Source: Candidatus Zipacnadia bacterium
GTDB taxonomy: Bacteria; Armatimonadota; Zipacnadia; Zipacnadales; Zipacnadaceae
Assembly (NCBI GenBank): GCA_029821455.1
Contig: JALGTI010000183.1
Location: 1-6,076 of the forward strand
Direction: 5' to 3'
DNA length: 6,076 nucleotides
The stretch's first letter is position 1. Each line of letters begins with the position of its first letter. Shown here piece after piece: positions 5,342 to 6,076 of this stretch. The notes under the pieces were generated by a model. It was not told where the DNA came from, did not search any database, and saw nothing but the letters and a program-made list of their open reading frames with translations. The position numbers and the translations under genes are program-made.

Positions 5342-6076
5342 CTATAACCCCATTTGGGCAGCTATTGCTCCCGCCGCTTTGACCCAGGCGTGGTCCGGGT
5401 CGTCGCGCGGCTGCATTTTGCGCGTCGTGGGGCCGGCCATCATCCACAGGTAGTAAAGCTGATAGCCTGGCGCTGCGCAAACTGGATGATAGCCGTAGGG
5501 CAGCACTACGCTATCTCCATCTTGAATGCAGTAGGTCTCATCTAGGCTGCGGTCGTCATTGTATATCCGTTGTATGCCCCAGCCCTGAGGTGGGTTCACT
5601 CGGAAGTGATATATCTCCTCCATCTTCACCTCAAAGGGCGGGTCATCAACTTCGTGTTTGTGCGGCGGGTAGCTCGACCAGTTACCCGGCGGGTTAAACG
5701 TCTCCCCCACTACTAGCCGCTGGGCCTGCGGCACGTTGTCCACCACCACCTGCGCCACATCCCGCCGCCAGTTCCACGCCCCCACTCTCTTCGTGGAGAC
5801 CTCTTCGGGCCCAATCACCTGATGTGGCCCCTCTGATTCGGAGGGGCAGCTTGCCAGCGCGCATTCGAACTCGCTGCTGGCAACCAGCTTAATATCGCTG
5901 CCGGGCGGCGCATAAAGGGCCGAGGCATTGCCCTCGAAGACATTCACCCGACCGCCGAATTCCGGATGGTGTTCCCCGTTGACAGTCAAATCCGCCAGAC
6001 CCGACAGCACAATGATAGCCCATTCATTACTACCGGTATCTATTCGGTGTTCGCCACCCGCCTCCAGCCGCAGAAT
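5342..6076 (-). CDS. iolB: 5-deoxy-glucuronate isomerase, N-terminus beyond the window
   Basis: Bicupin isomerase of myo-inositol breakdown that converts 5-deoxy-D-glucuronate to 2-deoxy-5-keto-D-gluconate in the cytoplasm. The frame stays open to the window edge, so 244 residues are visible; the family is about 270 long and roughly the first 25 are missing. Visible in order: the first cupin with GSNEWAIIVLSG (about 15-26) and GGRVNVFEG (41-49), then NPPGNWSSYPPHKHE (about 128-142), where His139 and His141 are likely metal ligands, EEIYHFR (153-159) with Glu154 as another, and LPYGYHPVCAAPGYQLYYLW (192-211) with His197. All expected cupin ligands are present. The GTG at 6010 is internal, not the start, because family sequence continues upstream of it. 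It is the first visible gene of the transcription block; no other iol gene except possibly the isomerase lies in the window, so any inositol operon would extend past 6076. Confidence 0.93.
   Translation of the reverse strand: MLRLEAGGEHRIDTGSNEWAIIVLSGLADLTVNGEHHPEFGGRVNVFEGNASALYAPPGSDIKLVASSEFECALASCPSESEGPHQVIGPEEVSTKRVGAWNWRRDVAQVVVDNVPQAQRLVVGETFNPPGNWSSYPPHKHEVDDPPFEVKMEEIYHFRVNPPQGWGIQRIYNDDRSLDETYCIQDGDSVVLPYGYHPVCAAPGYQLYYLWMMAGPTTRKMQPRDDPDHAWVKAAGAIAAQMGL

Noticed and set aside
5827..5847. Hairpin gcccctc/gaggggc inside iolB
   Set aside because: Seven paired bases with a seven-base loop in high-GC coding DNA, encoding an ordinary part of the protein; no sign of an inserted repeat.
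6008..6010. GTG at 6010 as the iolB start
   Set aside because: The frame upstream to 6076 still reads as IolB family sequence, so the true start lies outside the window.

Overview
The window looks like part of a carbohydrate-catabolism locus from a high-GC (about 60% by eye), probably uncultured bacterium. All seven recognisable genes are on the minus strand, so transcription runs from base 6076 towards base 1. Most have clear Shine-Dalgarno sequences. The gene mix (inositol and sugar-acid enzymes, a TIM-barrel isomerase, an exported glycosidase-like protein, a TM1367-like protein) and the spacer full of assorted palindromes resemble environmental genomes of the Armatimonadota, Planctomycetota or Chloroflexota kind. 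That placement is an impression only; there is no rRNA or other marker here.

In transcription order the first block (6076 to 2447) holds iolB, cut by the window edge, then a 95-base gap with a weak promoter candidate. A sugar-phosphate isomerase/epimerase-like TIM barrel follows, then a GarK/GlxK-type glycerate kinase 11 bases after its stop, then a small two-helix membrane protein that overlaps the kinase end by 43 bases. That last protein appears to be an M48 (HtpX-like) peptidase relative that has lost all of its zinc ligands, and it is the most unusual gene in the window.

Bases 2088 to 2446 have no credible gene. They contain six adjacent but different palindromic elements, several sharing a GGA or TCC hairpin loop with different stems. 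The outermost element runs into the end of the M48-like gene and supplies its last residues and stop codon.

The second block (2087 to 1) holds a TM1367-like cyclophilin-fold protein, an exported glycoside-hydrolase-like TIM barrel with a conserved-looking glutamate pair, and the first 206 codons of xylulokinase, cut by the window edge.

The likely overall theme is breakdown of plant-type sugars and polyols: an extracytoplasmic glycosidase releases sugars, xylulokinase feeds the pentose phosphate pathway, IolB acts in inositol breakdown, and glycerate kinase sends glycerate into lower glycolysis. How the isomerase, the TM1367-like protein and the degenerate M48-like protein fit in is not shown by the sequence.
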